Below, one piece after another: positions 61,335-64,000 of a stretch of DNA of 64,000 nt (its first letter is position 1; each line of letters begins with the position of its first letter). Below the pieces are notes generated by a model. That model was given only the letters and a program-made list of their open reading frames with translations, did not search any database and was not told the DNA's origin. The stretch lies in assembly GCF_009730915.1 (NCBI RefSeq), contig NC_052489.1, positions 28,947,916 to 29,011,915 on the forward strand, written 5' to 3'. A program made the position numbers and the translations under genes. Source of the stretch: Dioscorea cayenensis subsp. rotundata. Taxonomy: Eukaryota > Streptophyta > Magnoliopsida > Dioscoreales > Dioscoreaceae.

Positions 61335-64000
61335 ATGGCTTCCCCTTCAAGCTGGGGACGCTCTCCGATCGTCGCCGGTACCGGCGCCGCCGCTGCGGTG
61401 CAGGCTTCGCTCACTCTCCCCACCACCTCCTCCCCTCTCTCCGTTCTCCAGACGAAGAAGATCAAGAGACTTCGGATCCGCTCCTCCTATGGCTGCCCTC
61501 CTGAGAAGAATCCTCCCAACTCCGAGCCCTTGGTTTGGTTGGAGAAGGGATCTAAGACTCTGCCCCTCTCGATTCCGAGATCTGGTGATTTTGTGTCCGT
61601 GATCAGGAAGCTGAGCTCCGATTTAGGGATTAAGTACTTCCGCAAGCGCCCTCTGTGGAAGAGGATCTTCTTTGCTTCCAAGAAAGTTAGGAGTCTCATC
61701 TTGCTTAACGTCCTCACCGTCATCTATGGTAACTACCTCCTCTTTTCTTTCAGTTGTTTCTGGTATTTTTCTTAGAGTATCTGAAGAATTTTGTTATGGA
61801 CCTTTGACCATCATCTATAGTTCAACTCTGAGAACGAATGCTGTTTTGTTTTGCTTTGATTCCGGTGACAAGTCGCTACAGTGACTATTGTAGCAAGCGT
61901 TGTCACTCCATAGATTTGCTTGCATAGTTGCATGAAGGATGTAGGATAAAGTTAAAGATTTGTTGTCATCCATTGCAGCACTAAAATGGATTTTCTATTT
62001 TTTTATTATATATGTGTATGTATATGTTTTCTTTTTCTTGAGAAATGTGGGCATCCTCCATCTCCATCTTTTACTTGGGGAGAAATGAAATACCAACTCT
62101 CTTAGATAGATTACTGTGTTGATCATGTGAAAATCTTCGTTTTTGAACCCGTGTAAAAATTGTTGGCTAATTATATCATCCTCATTTTTACATGTCCATA
62201 TATTATTTGTAAGAGCTGTGAATAGCAATGGCATTATAGCATTCTTTTATTTGCGTGAATTTTGATAATCCTTGTCAAAGGTACGACTAACAATGTCATC
62301 ATTGCAATTATTTTATATGTGTAAATTTTCATGTTTCTTTATCATACTTGTCATAGTTGTTACCGATGACATCATGACATTCTTTTATTTGTGCAAATTT
62401 TGATGTTATTTGATAACATTTGTCAAAGCTTGAAGAACAATCACATCATGTAGCGGTCTTGTTTGGTAAAAAATTCTCATATTTACTTGATAAGAATTGT
62501 ATTATTGTTGCATAGTTATTTGTTTTCTGAGTTTCAGTTGATTCCTATATATTTCAGCCAGTGATATTCCAGTTCTGAAGGAGGTTGAGGATGTTATGGA
62601 TCCTGCGGTCTTCACTGCTGTGCGATTTCTGCTAACTGCCATTCCCTTCCTGCCGTTTATTTTCCAAACACATGGGGATTGGAAGACTCGTTCATGTGGA
62701 CTAGAATTAGGTATTTGGGTAAGTCTGGGCTTCCTTTGTCAATCCCTTGGACTACTCACCTCTGATGCTGGGCACGCATCTTTCATTTCTGCAATCACTG
62801 TAAGATCCCTTTGTAAATTTTTCTTGTGCATGTCACAGTAAAGACCTTGATGAACCACGCAAAAGATTTAAAGAGATCCATAAAAATAACCAGGTAATTG
62901 TTGTACCCATGATTGATGGTTTGGCTGGAGCAAAAGTGCCTGCCATTACCTGGTATGGAGCTCTCTTATCCCTGATGGGCATTGCTATGCTGGAGCGTTG
63001 CGGTTCTTCAGTTTGTGTAAGTGTAGCGCCTTGTTTATCTTCCGCATTATACTGTATTATGCAAACCTTTTTTTCCCTATATTACAAAGACAAAGGCATT
63101 TTTTTTATTTCAATTCTCTACATGTCAACGCATAGGATATTGTCAGCAAGTTGTATATGCATTTAAGTATCCTGCATGTGCTTTTTAAGTCCATGTATGT
63201 TGTTGCAGCAACCATGTTATGAGAGCATATTCGAGTCTTATACTAAGATAAGCTTGCTGTATGGATGTGAATTGATTGATAATGGCATGCACTTCTCTTC
63301 ATAGTGGCGGCAGATCATGAAATTTTTTGGTTCATAGATCTTTCCAATGTCACTGTAATGGAAGAAAGAGATGTGAATTGGGTGGATGCACTTTGGCTTA
63401 TGGCCAAGAGCGGACCATGATTGAACATGATTGCTTTACTTTCCTGTTGGTCATTAAAATTGTGATTCCTATATGATCTTGGGCCTTCAATTGATTTTAT
63501 GGTGAAACTGTTAAACCCACGCCTGATCATCTATTTATTAGCTAATAGAAAGTAACTTTTTTTTTGTAATCAAAGGTTTATCCACGTTCCCCAAAAAGTT
63601 TTGATCTTTGACCAATGGTGGACTCAACAAACTTAGCTTGATTTTCCTTCCCTAGGTTAATTTTTAATTTCTAGCTCATGGAATTTCTAATAGTTTCTAG
63701 CTCATAAAATTTCCATGAACGGATTTTGATCGAAAAAACTATGGCTGTTGCCTTTTAACCATTCCAAGATCTGATGCTGCGGTAGCTTTGGGTTTGGAAT
63801 GCATTATTTTGTGTAGTTTATTTCGAAAGAGGTGAAGCTCTGAATCTCATGAGTGACAATTCAAATTTTTTGAAGGTAGGTGACGCTCTGAATCTCATGA
63901 GTGCAATATTTTTTTTGGAATCCATACACTTCGTACTGAGCATATTTCACGAAGTACAAATCAGGATAAGTTCTTGGCTCTATTGGGCTATCAGGTATGT
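61335..64000 (+). CDS. EamA/DMT-family transporter, plastid-type (5' part, continues past window)
   Basis: Drug/metabolite transporter superfamily membrane protein. Visible exons: 61335-61728, 62558-62799, 62894-63016, 63876-63994; the last ends at a GT donor and the gene runs out of the window. The N-terminal about 110 residues are Ser/Thr- and Lys/Arg-rich, as in a plastid transit peptide (MASPSSWGRSPIVAG). EamA helices then include VRSLILLNVLTVIYASDIPV, MDPAVFTAVRFLLTAIPFLP, ELGIWVSLGFLCQSLGLLTS, DAGHASFISAITVIVVPMID, WYGALLSLMGIAMLERCG and VGDALNLMSAIFF. Oddities: in exon 4 the T run 63909-63916 has eight T where the family reading IFFGIHTLRTEHISR needs six. The first 30 bases of exon 4 are duplicated 51 bp upstream across the acceptor. 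The substrate is unknown. Intron 1 contains imperfect tandem repeats. Confidence 0.85.
62230..62460. repeat. three-copy imperfect tandem repeat in EamA gene intron 1
   Basis: ATTCTTTTATTTGCGTGAATTTTGATAA-type units recur at about 62240, 62310 and 62381. Each ends in CTTGTCAAAG or a variant, with a period of about 65-75 bp. Confidence 0.7.
63829..63910 (+). repeat. 51-bp tandem duplication spanning an intron-exon border
   Basis: GGTGAAGCTCTGAATCTCAT at 63830 and GGTGACGCTCTGAATCTCAT at 63879 begin two copies that continue with GAGTG and CAAT. The downstream copy is the start of EamA gene exon 4. The upstream copy lies in the intron just before it. Confidence 0.85.

Noticed and set aside
61130-61504. 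124-codon open frame across the EamA promoter and first exon
   Set aside because: Wrong frame relative to the transit peptide and EamA helices that continue through later exons.
1-64000. tRNA, rRNA or CRISPR-type arrays
   Set aside because: No cloverleaf with proper spacing, no rRNA sequence and no spaced identical repeats were seen; tandem arrays here are simple or imperfect duplications.

Overview
The window is nuclear DNA of a flowering plant. Genes have many GT-AG introns, coding 5' ends are G+C-rich inside an A+T-rich background, several products carry plastid transit peptides, and plant-specific families (CYC/TB1-type TCP, fibrillin, CAND receptors) are present. The gene style would fit a non-grass monocot, but the species cannot be fixed from the sequence. 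Exon limits below were read by hand from splice motifs, phase continuity and family conservation.

Layout. 1-3683: A+T-rich with no gene seen. 3684-25548: five genes run head-to-tail on the minus strand. They are an MPS1/TTK-type kinase, an ASHR1-type SMYD methyltransferase, a plastid fibrillin (FBN3/PAP4 type), plastid ribosomal protein S13 and a TMEM41-like (VTT/SNARE-associated) membrane protein. 25549-32187: a repeat-rich interval with an LTR-like fossil split by a 1.36-kb terminal-inverted-repeat element. 32188-37016 (+): a plastid patatin-like lipase, convergent with a CAND7-type lung-seven-transmembrane protein at 37891-41051 (-). That gene is divergent from PYM (partner of Y14-Mago) at 41855-46509 (+), with 0.8 kb of shared promoter space. 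51472-52329 (+): a TB1/CYC-type TCP transcription factor inside a gene-poor interval from 46.5 to 61.3 kb. From 61335 to the right edge (+): the start of a plastid EamA/DMT transporter gene.

The genes do not form one pathway. Three or four are plastid-targeted (fibrillin, S13, patatin, EamA). The others serve the spindle checkpoint, lysine methylation, endomembranes, exon-junction-complex recycling and branching control.

The most useful observation is technical. Six of the ten genes each contain at least one extra base in an otherwise conserved exon with intact splice sites, mostly in short homopolymers, while four other genes are clean. This looks like insertion errors in a long-read assembly rather than decay of six neighbouring genes. 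Biological points of note are a Harbinger-type element in a PYM intron, duplicated promoter segments (RPS13, CAND7), exon fragments echoed in the preceding intron (PYM, EamA), a stem-loop-dense G+C block near 58.4 kb, a strong stem-loop upstream of the TCP gene, and imperfect tandem duplications in several introns. I found no clearly novel biological system.
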